Origin: Adineta ricciae
Lineage: Eukaryota > Rotifera > Eurotatoria > Adinetida > Adinetidae
Length of the DNA stretch: 64,000 bases
Assembly: GCA_905250025.1 (NCBI GenBank)
Contig: CAJNOJ010000017.1
Location: 248,001 to 312,000 of the forward strand
Direction of reading: 5' to 3'
Shown piece by piece: positions 10,324 to 22,056 of this stretch. The position numbers and the translations under genes are program-made. The stretch's first letter is position 1; every line of letters starts with the position of its first letter. The notes under the pieces are model-generated. The model did no database searches. It saw nothing but the letters and a program-made list of their open reading frames with translations, and was not told where the DNA came from.

Positions 10324-10962
10324 TTAACCAATGATGTCGCCACTGTCTTCACTAGTCGGAGACATCGCTGAAGTAGCATGAAACTGAGTGTAGAAACAGA
10401 ATATGTCTCTCGTCGAATGCACCTGGTGAGTTATCAATACTGAACTATTCTTTTCTTTAGTTGGTGCTTTGAAAAGCATAAACCTGTAGCAGATAACATT
10501 GCTTATCAGTGATCCTTGGAAGATGTTTATCACAATAGTACTTACACCAGTTGGTGAAATTACAAATAAAAAACGAAGAGATGTAGAACGCTGAATCCGA
10601 AATATGAATTAGTGATTTCCGATAACAACCTAATCACGTCGTTCGTAACAATTTGTAGGACTCTTCAAATATAGGCGTAGTTCCATCAGCGCATGCATCT
10701 CTTCCATCAGAAATCGTCACTTAGCACTGCATTTGTTTTACTTGAGAAATCACGAGAGAGTCGATCAATAGATTAGAATGAGTAAGAACACTAAGTATAG
10801 TTTTCCCTATGAGTAATACATGAAGTCACTTTTTGATAAAGAAACAGAACGCATACTTGAGTCAGCATTCACGATGTAATAAATGGCAAGAAGAGTGAAA
10901 AAAATGTTTGCAGTAATCACACCTGATGTTATAACATATGCATACTTCAGCACACAACTCAT
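10324..10962 (-). CDS. small two-TM membrane protein, unrecognised
   Basis: Five small exons (10857-10962, 10638-10719, 10564-10590, 10423-10483, 10324-10383) splice in consistent phases to 111 residues. The start MSCVLKYAYVITSG leads into a first membrane segment (about residues 9-32). A short loop containing DACADGTTP follows, then a second hydrophobic segment (LHLFVFYLFMLF), and a Ser/Thr-rich tail ends SEDSGDIIG. I do not recognise the family. The model rests on phase consistency and GT-AG ends; the last intron is only 39 nt and is open in frame, so it may be coding instead. The start codon lies 45 bp from the start of the choline-transporter-like gene, which points the other way, so they probably share a promoter. 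Confidence 0.5.
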
Positions 10963-11007
10963 CTTGTTTATTCCGTTCTCTTTGTCTTAGATAACTAACA
11001 AACAAAT

Positions 11008-12597
11008 ATGACTGAAAAGTCTCCTCTACTAGGTGGCCAAGCACCTCTATATCCAACCATAACACATCCTACTGATCCAAATACAGATGCAGTACCACCA
11101 CCATATCCTTCAGGGCCAGCGCCATCAACGGAAAATGCACTCCCGCCTGCGAATCAATATCCGAAAATTGAAACTCAGAGTGGTTGGGCTGGATGGCAAG
11201 ACCGTGGCTTTGCTATTGCATTTTGGATTCATTTTCTCGTCGTAATTATTCTAGGATTTGCATTAGGTATACCAGCACTTCGTGCCGATTCACTTAGACC
11301 ATTCGACGATCCAACAAGAAGTACATTTGACTACAATGCTGACTTGTTTATTCGTGTTTTTGTTGGTGCTGCAGCTTTAAGCGGTCTTGTAGCATTTATA
11401 TCATTTTTTATTCTTCAACGGTGTGCTGGTCGAATTATTAAATGTTCGCTTTATATGGGCGTAGCAATTCAAATTCTCATTTGTGTGATCCTATTCATTG
11501 TTGCTTGGCCAATGGGTATCATCACGCTAATATTCGTGCTCCTCTCAATTTGGTATATTTACCTCGTTCGAAACCGTGTTGCTTTTGCTGAAGCTCATAT
11601 ACAAGTGGGCTGTGCTGCACTACGCAGTCATCCATCTGTATTGGGTGTTGCTATTATTATGCTGATCGTACAATTCGTTTGGGTATTTATTTGGGGTTTA
11701 ATGGCATTAGGTTTTGAATATTATATGAACGGTAATCAGAAATCATCGTCAAATGGTGTTCTAGGTGGTCTAGTTGCCATTGTTCTCTTAACATCTTTGT
11801 TTTGGGGAGCTTTAATATTTCGAAATATCACACATTTTGTTACAGCATGTGTTGTTGGTCAATGGTGGTTTACAGCTGATGCACATCGACAATATGCTGT
11901 TGAAGCTAGCGTCCAACGTGCGTTTACAACAAATTTCGGCACGATTTCATTTGGTTCTCTGATATTAGCATTTATTAAAGCACTACGTGTTGTCGCACAA
12001 GTCAATGAAAGCAATGCTCGTCGAGGTGGAAATATCGTTATTCTACTTATCAGTTGTGTTGCTGTGTGTGTACTTCGAATATTTGAAGGACTCGTACGAT
12101 ATCTCAACGAATGGGCGTTTGTTTACGCAGCATTAACTGGCCAATCTTTTCGTGCTGCCAGTCAAAGTTTTCTTAATCTATTTCAACAACGAGGTTGGAC
12201 GTTGATTGTCAACGACGATCTTGCTGGACATGCTCTAACCATCGTGACAATCGCTATCGGACTAATATCTGCAGCACTCGGTGGCATCGGTGTTTACGCT
12301 GTCATGCCAAGTTCACCCTCACGAACAGCTATTGCCGGCATGGCGGCATTTTTCTGCTTTACCATTGGTATTACGATGGGTACAATTATGTCGTCCATTC
12401 TTAGTTCTGGTGTACGAACAGCATTCGTCTGTTTTGCAATCAATCCTGCTGCACTTGGCGCAACACATCCTGAACATTTACAAAACTTATTACTGGCTTG
12501 GTATAAATTCCACCCACAAGAGTTTGCGCAAAGCGGTTTTGCAATGCATCTTCCTAAGCCCGCCGCTTCTTCTAGTGATATTTATCAGCATGTATAA
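11008..12597 (+). CDS. choline transporter-like protein (CTL/SLC44/PNS1 family)
   Basis: A single uninterrupted frame of 529 residues. The N-terminus is a Pro-rich cytosolic tail with YPTITHP and PPPYPS. From about residue 68 onward come roughly ten hydrophobic membrane spans. CTL-family hallmarks are visible: NITHFVTACVVGQWWF, then TTNFGTISFGSLILAFIKALR, then NEWAFVYAALTGQSFRAA, and a C-terminal FVCFAINPAALG block. Members move choline or related amines across plasma or mitochondrial membranes; the exact substrate cannot be told from sequence. The spacing and length resemble PNS1/CTL proteins rather than CTL1 with its large loop. AATAAA lies at 12656-12661. It is the longest intronless gene here, unlike its intron-rich neighbours. 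Confidence 0.9.
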   Translation: MTEKSPLLGGQAPLYPTITHPTDPNTDAVPPPYPSGPAPSTENALPPANQYPKIETQSGWAGWQDRGFAIAFWIHFLVVIILGFALGIPALRADSLRPFDDPTRSTFDYNADLFIRVFVGAAALSGLVAFISFFILQRCAGRIIKCSLYMGVAIQILICVILFIVAWPMGIITLIFVLLSIWYIYLVRNRVAFAEAHIQVGCAALRSHPSVLGVAIIMLIVQFVWVFIWGLMALGFEYYMNGNQKSSSNGVLGGLVAIVLLTSLFWGALIFRNITHFVTACVVGQWWFTADAHRQYAVEASVQRAFTTNFGTISFGSLILAFIKALRVVAQVNESNARRGGNIVILLISCVAVCVLRIFEGLVRYLNEWAFVYAALTGQSFRAASQSFLNLFQQRGWTLIVNDDLAGHALTIVTIAIGLISAALGGIGVYAVMPSSPSRTAIAGMAAFFCFTIGITMGTIMSSILSSGVRTAFVCFAINPAALGATHPEHLQNLLLAWYKFHPQEFAQSGFAMHLPKPAASSSDIYQHV

Positions 12598-14052
12598 AAT
12601 GATGGATGTGCTCTTTTTCGCTACTCTTAATTCAATCGTAATTACGAATTTTCCAAATAAATTCTAATCGTTTTCTATTTTAGCAGTATGTTTCTTAGTC
12701 GACTTTGTTTTCGTAGACATATGTCATCTCGTGTTTGTCTTATTATTCGCAAAAGAAAACTTATTACAAACATAGACAGAAAAATGAGAAAGAAACGATA
12801 CACACAATAGGAAAAAACGCAAGAGAAAAAGAATATACTTGACACCGTGACATACAAAGGAGAAAAAGACAATGAATGAATGAATCAATGTATGAATTCT
12901 AGTAATACCGATGATAGAGTTGGAAAATAGACAAACCAGTCAATGAGGAAAAAGAGAGGTGTTCTATGTTCAAGAGTCGAAAGGTCATCTACTTATTCAT
13001 AGTTGAATTTTCTCGAACAAGTAAACGACAAAAGATGATACTGTTCTGACAAGAAGATATACATGCACACGTACACAAAATTGGATAGATATAAGTCGAC
13101 TTCACACGTTCTATGGTAAAAGATAAAAACATCCAGAATCTAAGCACTGCTCAATAAAGTGACTAAGGGACAAGGGAGACAAATATTTGTACAAAAAAAA
13201 ACCGAAGAAGAAACAAATTGAAGGTTGATACGGATATGATCATCGTCATCATAATTCAAATCGGACTGTTTGCTCTGAATAACAAAAGTTTGTGAAGCCA
13301 GAACGAAAACACGCAAATAGAGTTGGCTTCTTTGAAAAAGAAATCAAGTTTGACAAAAAATCCCTGAGCAGTTCAAAACAATCGGTATTCGAGGAGACGA
13401 AAAAATGCGCATAAAAAACATTGTAGAATTTCGAGAGGAAAATTCGAGTATTAACAAAACAAAAAGAAAAGAAAAAAAGAAGAAAAATTGAACAATTATG
13501 GCAAGTCAATTCGTTCATTCGAAACGATGCAAAGTTTTCATATAAACATACTTTTTCTGTTCAATATCGCAACGCAAAAAAAAACAAAAAAAATAGAGCA
13601 TGATACCTGAAACGTTCATCTAGGTATGTATAATTGATTTGTTTGTTATCACTAGTATTCGAGAATCGTTTGCTTTTTCTTCTTATTGAAACGAAACAAA
13701 AAAGAACCGAAGAGAGAGATTCCATAGATTAAAAGAAAGTAAACGAGGTCTCTGCGAGGATAATCCTTTATGTACATGTATGGGTGGCAAACTGCTAAGC
13801 AGATGAATTTTGTAGTTCCATGTGGATAAATGTTGGTTTTTTGTTTTCAGTCTTCTAGAAAGACATTCTGAGCAAACGTATAACGTAACGATGATAATTC
13901 GTTTGTTTGAGGTTTCTTTGACGTTTAGAACACCAGAAAGAGAAAGAAAAAGAAACGTAGAGTTGCACTGTGAGCAGTAGATAGGAAAAGAAATCCCTGA
14001 AGAAAGTATGAGAATGACAGATAACAAGACCTGTGTGTCGAAATCGAAAGCG
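12598..14052. other. convergent 3' region of CTL and FOXO
   Basis: About 1.45 kb, A/T-rich, with A-runs and no protein-like frame. It should contain the 3' UTRs of both flanking genes. Confidence 0.5.
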
Positions 14053-17000
14053 TTAAAATGAACAACCAGACGAAATTAGAGCAGCAGGTGTGCTGGATGG
14101 TCGACTCATTGAATTTGGACTTGAATGATGATTTACATCAGTTTCATCAGGCGATGATGATGTGGATGTGGGCGGCGATAAAGACGATATATCATTAGGA
14201 TTGAGTGTTACAGTACCTGGATTATGACTATTCGAGCGGACGCCGTTTCGATGGCATGGTGTAACAATTGATGATTGATGTTCATCTTCATCTTCCTCGA
14301 TCGGACCGCCTTCTTCATCAGTGGTATAATCCATAGTTTCAACTAAAGCTTTATTACTTCCTCCGTGCTGTTGCTGTTCTTTTTGGTGGTGCTGCAGAAT
14401 TCGGCGAAGTATGGTTCGAGCATTCAAGAGACTTTTTGTATCTTCAGAAGAATTTGTCGTTGATTTGCTTAGAAAGTTGGTTAATTGATTATTCAACGAG
14501 CTATGTGATTGATTTTGTTGATGCTGTTGAAAAGCAATTGCTTTCAATACCGCCAGTGGTACGCCCATAGTTCGAAGTTCTTCGTAATTCTTTTCATTTA
14601 GTCCGATGAATTGTTCTTGTTGTTTGAATTTCTTTTTGATTTCTTCGTGGTCGTCGTCGTCGTCTTCGTTGAGATTAGCACGTTCGCCATTAGGTGGTAA
14701 TTCAATCAGCGTTCGATCATCATCATCCTCACTATGTACTTCGGAAACGACCAGCGGCAGAGACACGTCCATGGCCATATGATGCTGGCTTTCATCATCA
14801 TCGCCTTCGTCAATTTTCGATTTTGCATGAACATCTGGATTATTGTTATTCACATCTTTCAGTCGTTCTTCATCTAACATTTGATAGAACTTTGAACGTT
14901 TCTTTGGTGGCATCTTCCGTATGCGTTCCATTAGATCGTCAACATAACCACCAACCGAATTCAATGATAATTGCTGACGTTCATCGATGTCAATATCGTG
15001 ATCATTGGGGTTTATCTTAGATAAACGTTTTGTTGAAAATTTTGTACTACTCGCATTGTAACATGATGACGTGGACATTTCCGATGTTATGGACGATCCT
15101 GATCCCGTTCGAACCGATGATGGTAACGATGGTGACAAGCGATTATGTGGTAAGCCTGACTCATAACCACTGGATGCATTCGATGTCGACTAAAACAAGA
15201 AGCACAAGATAACTTTTCAATAGATATAACGTCTTTTTCTTATACCGAATCTTTCCTTGGTGGAACATATTCATCGCTTTCGTCATCACTCGGTCCACCA
15301 TGACTTGTTGTTGATGAAAAGCCACTTGATCGTCGTCGGTAATTTTGATATGCAGCTGTGACCATGTCAATTTGTTGTTGCGGTGTCAATACGGATGAAC
15401 TGTTAGGATTCACTGTCTGTCTTATCATACATGTAGGCGGTAATGAACCGGTTGCCGCATTTGGATATGACGCACGCATTAGTTTGTAACGTGGATCATT
15501 TCTATAACTGTGTGGTTCATCGTGGGAGCTACTTCCTGTTGCGATTGTGGTTGGTGTCGTTGACGACGATGACGGCGAAGAAGACGTCGACGATAAAAGT
15601 TTTAAAGTTTCAGGATTCAAATATGTTGGTATCTTATTAGGATTTCCATTTGAAGATGAATTCGAACGATTCATATAGTTTTGAAGTTCATTCATAGCAT
15701 TGATTCCTGGCGGCGGCGGCGGTGGTTGTTGCTGATGATGGTGATGGTGATGATATTGCTGTTGAGCATGAGCAGCAGCTTGCACAGCAGCATGCCAAAG
15801 TTTGGTCTGAGCTAATAATTTATTTTGTGCAGCGACAGCAGCTGCTGACGAATATGCTGGTGGTGAGTCAACACGACGTTGTAATGACGGTGGTAAACTA
15901 TTCATATCAGTATTCATACGTGTCGAAGATGAAGATGGTGGATGTGGGATATAAGGTGGACGTTGTTGTTGTTGTTGTTGTTGCTGCTGCTGATTAATCA
16001 TCATTTTATTAGCAACAGATGAATGCGGGTGGCGACCATTATATTGTGACTGTTGTTGCTGTTGCCGATACGATGATAGCAGCCATTCGGCATGTTGCTG
16101 TTGCTGCTGCTGTTGTTGTTGTTGATGATGTTGTTTGTATCTGTCTGCTCCTAATGCAATTTTCTTCGGAATTGGAAGTCCTGTATCGTGAGCAAATGAA
16201 GTTGAAGATTGTGTTGGCCGATGTGAAATCGATGATGATTGTGTCGCTGGTGTTGTTGGCGAACATAGTGTTTGTTGTTTGTGCTTATTTAACATAGCTG
16301 CTGCCTGCGAATTTAGAAATGCACGATAGGCTGCTGGATCTGTGACACCAGCTGACATCATTGCAGCAGCAACTGATAGTTGATTAAGTGTAGACGAATT
16401 ATTTCCTGAGGTATGTTCATTGAGACGAGCGGCTTTTGGTAACGATGTTGCTGATGTTGTTGATGACTGTCGATGATAATTATTTGACATATTAATGAGC
16501 GGCTGCGACGATGTCGATGTCGGAGAATTTCGTTCGTGGGATAACGACAATGTCGACGTTGATGATGTTGAATTGGTATTTGAAACAGCTGCAACGGCTG
16601 CTGCAGCTTGAGACGCCAGTGCAGCGGCGGCGGCCGCTCGTTTTCGTTTGAGACTATACTTTTTATATGGCGAATTGTTCTTAAATGACGGATTTATTGT
16701 CCAAACGTATTTGACAGGACCTTTCGATATTGAAGAAATAATTGGCACCCGAATAAACTGATTGTGTAACGAGAGGTTATGACGAATAGAATTCTATTGT
16801 AAGAAATACAGAAAAATACGTGAATTCATCAAAAATAGATGTACTTTTACAAGCTAATTTCAAAATAAAGATGTTTAAGACGAGGGATTCTTCTGAGAAG
16901 ATCTTTGTAAAGTATAATCTACGTATTAAATTTTTTTTCATAATGAATTCTTTCCTGGAAAAACCCTTGCCAATTACGATCTACTTTTATCTTCCTGCGC

Positions 17001-17642
17001 ATAAGAATCGTACGAAATTTTATTTACCTTCCAACCCCAGCTTGTTTTTGCATCAATTTTATCCTTAAAATAAGGTACAAATTTGATAATCCATTCGTAA
17101 ACTTCATTTAATGTTAACCGTTTCCATGGACTACTATCAATGGCACGCGTGATCAGTTGGGCATAAGACAAATTACCCCATGGATTACGATAGGTCTTAT
17201 TGATACCTATACCCAATTCTTGTACGACTGATTTCGCTAAACGTTTATCATATTCAGCAAGTATATCACGTTTTTCTTTTCGATGACGTGGCCATGTATT
17301 GAAACGCAAACGATCGCGGTGAACGCTATTATTAGTACCAGTTGAGTCAAGAAGTGAACTACTGTGTGATAAACGACGATGAGTCTGACGAAGTGAAGTG
17401 CTTGTTGCTGGTGATGAAGAAGATGAGGTTGTTGGTTGTGGCCCTTGTCCATGATTAGAGAAGGTCGGCGATGGTGAGGGCGAACGAGTTCGATGGTACA
17501 TTGTGTCCGATGGTGATTCAACAATTAGTGAGGAATAGTCGTTTGTTGCTGATGGAATAAAATGATGAGGAGAACCATCATCTTCATTGTTGTCATCATC
17601 AACAACGAGTGAAATGTCAATTGGATGACGAGAACGATGCAT
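14053..17642 (-). CDS. FOXO: forkhead box O transcription factor
   Basis: Exons 17028-17642, 15246-16793 and 14053-15189 are all in phase 0 and give 1099 residues, longer than the usual 500-700. The forkhead domain spans about residues 151-242 and is split by a 234-nt intron after GWGWK. It reads NPWGNLSYAQLI, RLTLNEVYEWI, VPYFKD, then NSIRHNLSLHNQFIRV (DNA-recognition helix). Upstream, RLRFNTWPR (Thr at about 116) matches the first AKT site of FOXO (RxRxxTWP), the best evidence for FOXO over other FOX classes. The second AKT site after the domain is not evident. Exon 2 is rich in Gln, His, Ala and Ser runs. FOXO proteins are nuclear targets of insulin/PI3K/AKT signalling and control stress and metabolic genes (family knowledge). 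The ATG at 17642 is the first in frame; an upstream exon cannot be excluded. Confidence 0.9.
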
Positions 17643-20565
17643 GGTCGGCACTGCTTACTATCTGACCATTTGGCCGTCAATGACTACTAACTTACAAAGC
17701 ATCTGGAATAGAAATCAACAAGAAAGTTAAGAGAGGAAAAAAAACTTTTTCTTTTCTCATGAGAACCATCTGTTCAATATACATATACGTATAGCGATGT
17801 GTCACTANTAAACAAACAATTGACATTCACAATCAAAGAATAATATTGACTAGAAAACACAAAATGTAAGTATTATGTTCGATTCACATCTTAGTACGTT
17901 AGTGTCAAGTATCACAGAAAAAATCTTTCCTATTCTCTCCTCTCTCTCTCCTACTTGCCCTTTTTTGCATGTGTATATGTATGTTTTACCGATAGATCAA
18001 TCTTCAATTAGTATTACATCATCTACAATGGCTTCGCAATTGAATTTAATATACATAAAATTAAATTCAAATAAAAAAAAAAAAGAAAGTCAATGTCATT
18101 CGGAAATACGTTCGAGATATGAATCGTATCTTCGCTGGCCGGTATATATGTACATGGAAAGAATGCATATGAACGATAAACAAGTAAGGGAGAAAAATCG
18201 AACTGATGTTGTTTATGTTCATGTGCACGTACATACATGCCTTCATTAAGTCAACCTTCGAACTTGATGTAATGCCTTTTTTCTCTCTCTTCTCTCTCTC
18301 TCTCGCTACCCCTCTTTCTCCTATCTTTCTCGCGTCCCGTCCTATATGCAAGGCCATCAACTACGAAAAAAGATGATAAACATATTCTAAGATAACTTGT
18401 TGATGTTACATAATAATGTATGAATGAAATGCAAAACTGTTCTCTTTCATTGCATGTCCTTTTGATTCCTCATTTTCCTAACAAAATAGTCTTTTCATCA
18501 TCACGCAGCTACAGAACGAAGAATATTTATAATCCTTCATTCTTTGCTGACTCCCTCTCTCTCTATATATAGATGTGAAGATATGTTTTCATCTATAAAC
18601 AAACTCTGAACCAGGATTGTTTACTTCCGGTTGCCTATTTCTGTCTCTAACTATCAAGGTTTCCTATTTTAACAGATTAGTTGAGTGCGTGTGCAGAAAT
18701 CATTATTTGACATTATTTTCTTTTTTTCCTGCTCAGCGAAAAATACAAATACATAGAAACTAATTACACTTGTGATAAGAAAAGAACGAAAATTGATCAG
18801 AGGAGTTTGACACAATTGCATACTTTTAAGTCAACAGATTGAATCAATATTAAATTAATAGTTGAAAGAAGGAATGTATATTGCGCAAAACGAACAATGA
18901 TAAAACAAGTCACTCTATCTCTCATCCAAAACATGTGCGACCTTCATCAATTGCCTTGAATTTCTTTACATAGACAAGAAAAACGAGAGGAAGAGAGAGA
19001 ACTTCGCGTTTCGGTCAAGGTCGCTTCAACTTGTTGAATTTCGGGAATCTCATTGTTCTTCATCGTTTTTACAAGGTTAAACTCTCTTTAGACGTATACA
19101 TACATACGACATAATGACGATCAATCAACCTTCGATGTAGCAGTAACATCAACATTGTCGACGACAACGAAGCTTTCAAGGTTCGATTAGACTCTTACTA
19201 TTATTCATTGTTGATGCTGGTATTTTCTTCTTTTCTTGCTTTTCCACCATAGCGTAATGATGTGTGTTCAAGAACAAATATTGCTTTCTCCTGTATTCTT
19301 TGGTTTTTTTTCTTTCGCTCGTTCTCATTCTCTCCTTCATTCTTTTTCTTGCTCAAAAATACATAAATGTAATCAACAACGAATGACGACAATGAGCAGA
19401 AGAGATGACGCAATCGAATGTTCTTTCTCTTCTTCTTTTGATTGAATCAATGAACGAATATATAAAAAGAAGAGAAAAGAACTTATCGATCGAGTGCGAC
19501 TCAAGGTTGTACTATATGTGCCTATGTATGTAAGAACCTTGAACATCTGTTCGAACTGGTCGTTGTCGTTTTTAATAGGATATTACTTCCATTTATAAAA
19601 TAGTATATTCTTTTTCTTTTCATTTTTCTCTCCCTCTACCCCTCAGTCGTTTGACTGAAGATACGCTTACTTCGATTATAGAGAAGCAATTTTTTTGCTT
19701 TTTCTCTCATTCAAGCTGCTATTCAAACACACATTTACGTATATATACAAATGCAGAAATAACCCTGAACGGACCTTGAACTGTAATGTTGGTGGAAGGG
19801 ACACGAGATAACTAAATAAAGTGCGAAGAAGGAAAGAAAGAACGAGAAAACGGTGTTTGGCATATTCTTGGTTTCTCCTTCATGCAATGCAAAAACAGAA
19901 GAACATAAAAAGGAAGAAGCCTTTTTATAAACAAGACAAGAAATTCAAATATGCGTAAATGTAATAATAAAAAAAAGAAAGACTTCTTCCCAATGATGAC
20001 ATCATCCATCATCGATACGTATATGAACGAAAAGAAATGAATACGCGGACAAGGTTAATAGAAAAGACTTACCTAACATTCAATCAGTATTCTTCCTCGA
20101 TTCGATGTTCGTTATCAATTGTTCTGATCATTACATAAGATGATCGAATCAAAGAAAAAACATATATACATCAACCAGTTAATGATGCTTCTCCTTTCAA
20201 GGCTATGTTTTTGCTCGAAAGATAAACGTCTTTCCAGATAGATAATTATATGAACTCTTGCTTAGACTAGAAGGTCTCGAAGAGCAAAGGAGGAGTAGTA
20301 AACAACTTCATGAGTGGGGATAAATATAGAGTATATACCCGTTGATATGTTTTGTTTTCATCTGATAATAGAGCAAAGATTGAGAAAGTTATTTTAGTGC
20401 CAATCGAAAGTTGTTCCGACGAAAACGGTCGTTAGTCTGAGGATACTTCAAGAAAAATTACTGTTCTGATGAATGTCGCGTGTCAACTACTATAGCAAGT
20501 ACTTGAATTACATTTGCGCATCGGTACAGAACGATTTAGAAAGATGTTTCTACTTGATTTTATTA
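17643..20565. other. gene-free region upstream of FOXO
   Basis: About 2.9 kb with many CT-rich and GA-rich tracts and several poly(A/T) runs, but no protein-like frame. It may contain FOXO promoter, non-coding 5' exons or a long first intron. A single N interrupts it at 17808. Confidence 0.5.
17808..17808. other. single N, possible assembly join
   Basis: One undetermined base. Unlike the N at 693, I see no repeated flank here, but the other two single Ns in the window behave as scaffold joins. Confidence 0.6.
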
Positions 20566-21312
20566 TTAGTAAAAAGCTTTATAATTTTCATTAACAATTT
20601 TCTCAACACGATCTGTTGTTTCCAAACTATTGCAATTATTTTTCGAACAGTCAAAGTCAATCGTACGAGAAAGTATTGTTCTGTTATTTCTTGGTACTTT
20701 TGCAGTCACGATAACCACATTTGGTGAGGTTTTGTCAGATCGACAGAAGAGCGAATCGTGTATATGCGACGGTTGACTAGTTTCCTCATTTATAACTTGA
20801 AGACGCTCACTGGCACATGTTCCATTGCACTGAACCGTTTGATTGAATGTTCGACAAGTTATTAAAGACGGTTCAGAAGAACCCAAGAGATCCATTAATC
20901 TTTGTTGCATGGAAGTATAATCCTGTTTAATTACTTTTGATACTGTATCGAGTAGAAATTTTCCTTCACATTGATCTTCTAATGTGCATGAATAAAATAG
21001 AGTTGTACGAACACTTGTTGAATCAATTGTGGTTGTTTCTTGAGTATAATCGTATTTATCAAGCAATGCTCGTTTTCGATCATCGAAAATTTCGTGACCG
21101 AGCGTCACTTTCAACAAGTTTTGCTTGTAGTCTATCTTGGATAAAACTTGACATAATGTATCAGACCGAGTCTTGTTGCATTCTTTTGGAATGGTCAGTG
21201 GAGAATCTAACGATTGAGTAAAATGACAGTCGTTAAAACATTGCAGCGAAGCGTATGTTCTACTGAAGATTGCCAATAAGAGATAAAACGTCGCTATGAA
21301 ATCTGTAACCAT
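20566..21312 (-). CDS. secreted cysteine-rich protein, unrecognised
   Basis: An intronless 248-residue frame. Residues 1-22 (MVTDFIATFYLLLAIFSRTYA) form a signal peptide. The mature part has 13 Cys in paired patterns: CFNDCHF, CNKTRSDTLC, CTLEDQCEGKF, CRTFNQTVQCNGTC, CSKNNC. N-glycosylation sequons are visible (NKT, NQT, NGT, NRT). No membrane anchor follows, so secretion or extracellular location is inferred. I do not recognise the family and give no function. A TATATAA box lies about 35 nt upstream of the ATG, so the 5' UTR would be very short. Confidence 0.72.
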   Translation of the reverse strand: MVTDFIATFYLLLAIFSRTYASLQCFNDCHFTQSLDSPLTIPKECNKTRSDTLCQVLSKIDYKQNLLKVTLGHEIFDDRKRALLDKYDYTQETTTIDSTSVRTTLFYSCTLEDQCEGKFLLDTVSKVIKQDYTSMQQRLMDLLGSSEPSLITCRTFNQTVQCNGTCASERLQVINEETSQPSHIHDSLFCRSDKTSPNVVIVTAKVPRNNRTILSRTIDFDCSKNNCNSLETTDRVEKIVNENYKAFY

Positions 21313-21346
21313 TTTTCAGTAATGAAACTATCGATCAGGTAGCAGT

Positions 21347-21353
21347 TTATATA
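21347..21353 (-). promoter_or_regulatory. TATA box of secreted Cys-rich gene
   Basis: TATATAA on the minus strand, about 35 nt before the start codon at 21312. Confidence 0.45.
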
Positions 21354-22056
21354 CTTTCTACTCAGAACGCGATGAGATTTGGATCAGGTGAGTCCATAGA
21401 CATGATTCACGTAGGCAACAACGTCAGCAATCTGATAAGAAAAAGCTACCAGAGAATATAAGTAGTAGAAGATAAATTTGCTTTTTTTTATAGACATCAA
21501 TTTTTATCGGATATTGCTTCTTATCCGTATGGAAGTGAAAATAGAAGTCTAAATAATAATCTAGTCGTTCGAGACTAAAGCTAGATGAACCTCGCAGAAT
21601 GACTTTGTTTGCACTAAGAATAGATTTAAATCGTTAAATGTTCATGTGTGCACTTCCGTGTTCAACAGATGTACAAACAAGACAGATAGAATAGCACGAT
21701 GTTCAATTATTTTCAAAAGCATTCTATTCTATGCTTGTGTTGAAGACGGCAATTAGAATGACAAAATACAGATTTCGAAAAGGTTCATGACCTTTTAGGA
21801 CAAGATTTGACGGATGTGTTCTTTTTTTCTAATTGGATTATGTTCTCTTCTGTTTTATTCTAATACTGCTGAAACTATAATAAAATATATGATTGGACAA
21901 TGAAGAATTTTCATTTACTTTTCTCCGTGCGAAAGACAAACAAAATGCAATACTAGTAAGAAAAAGTTAGCCATGCTTGAACGATCGACAAAAATAGCAA
22001 ATAAAATGCGAGATTAAAACTTGGTCTGTTTTATAGTCAAACCAGTCTCTATTCGT
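21354..22056. other. intergenic, nothing seen
   Basis: About 0.7 kb between the secreted Cys-rich gene and the 3' end of GBE1. There is no coding signal. Confidence 0.5.

Noticed and set aside
14694-16297. Plus-strand frames opposite FOXO exons
   Set aside because: They are antisense shadows of Gln/His/Ser-rich codon repeats, with no independent features.
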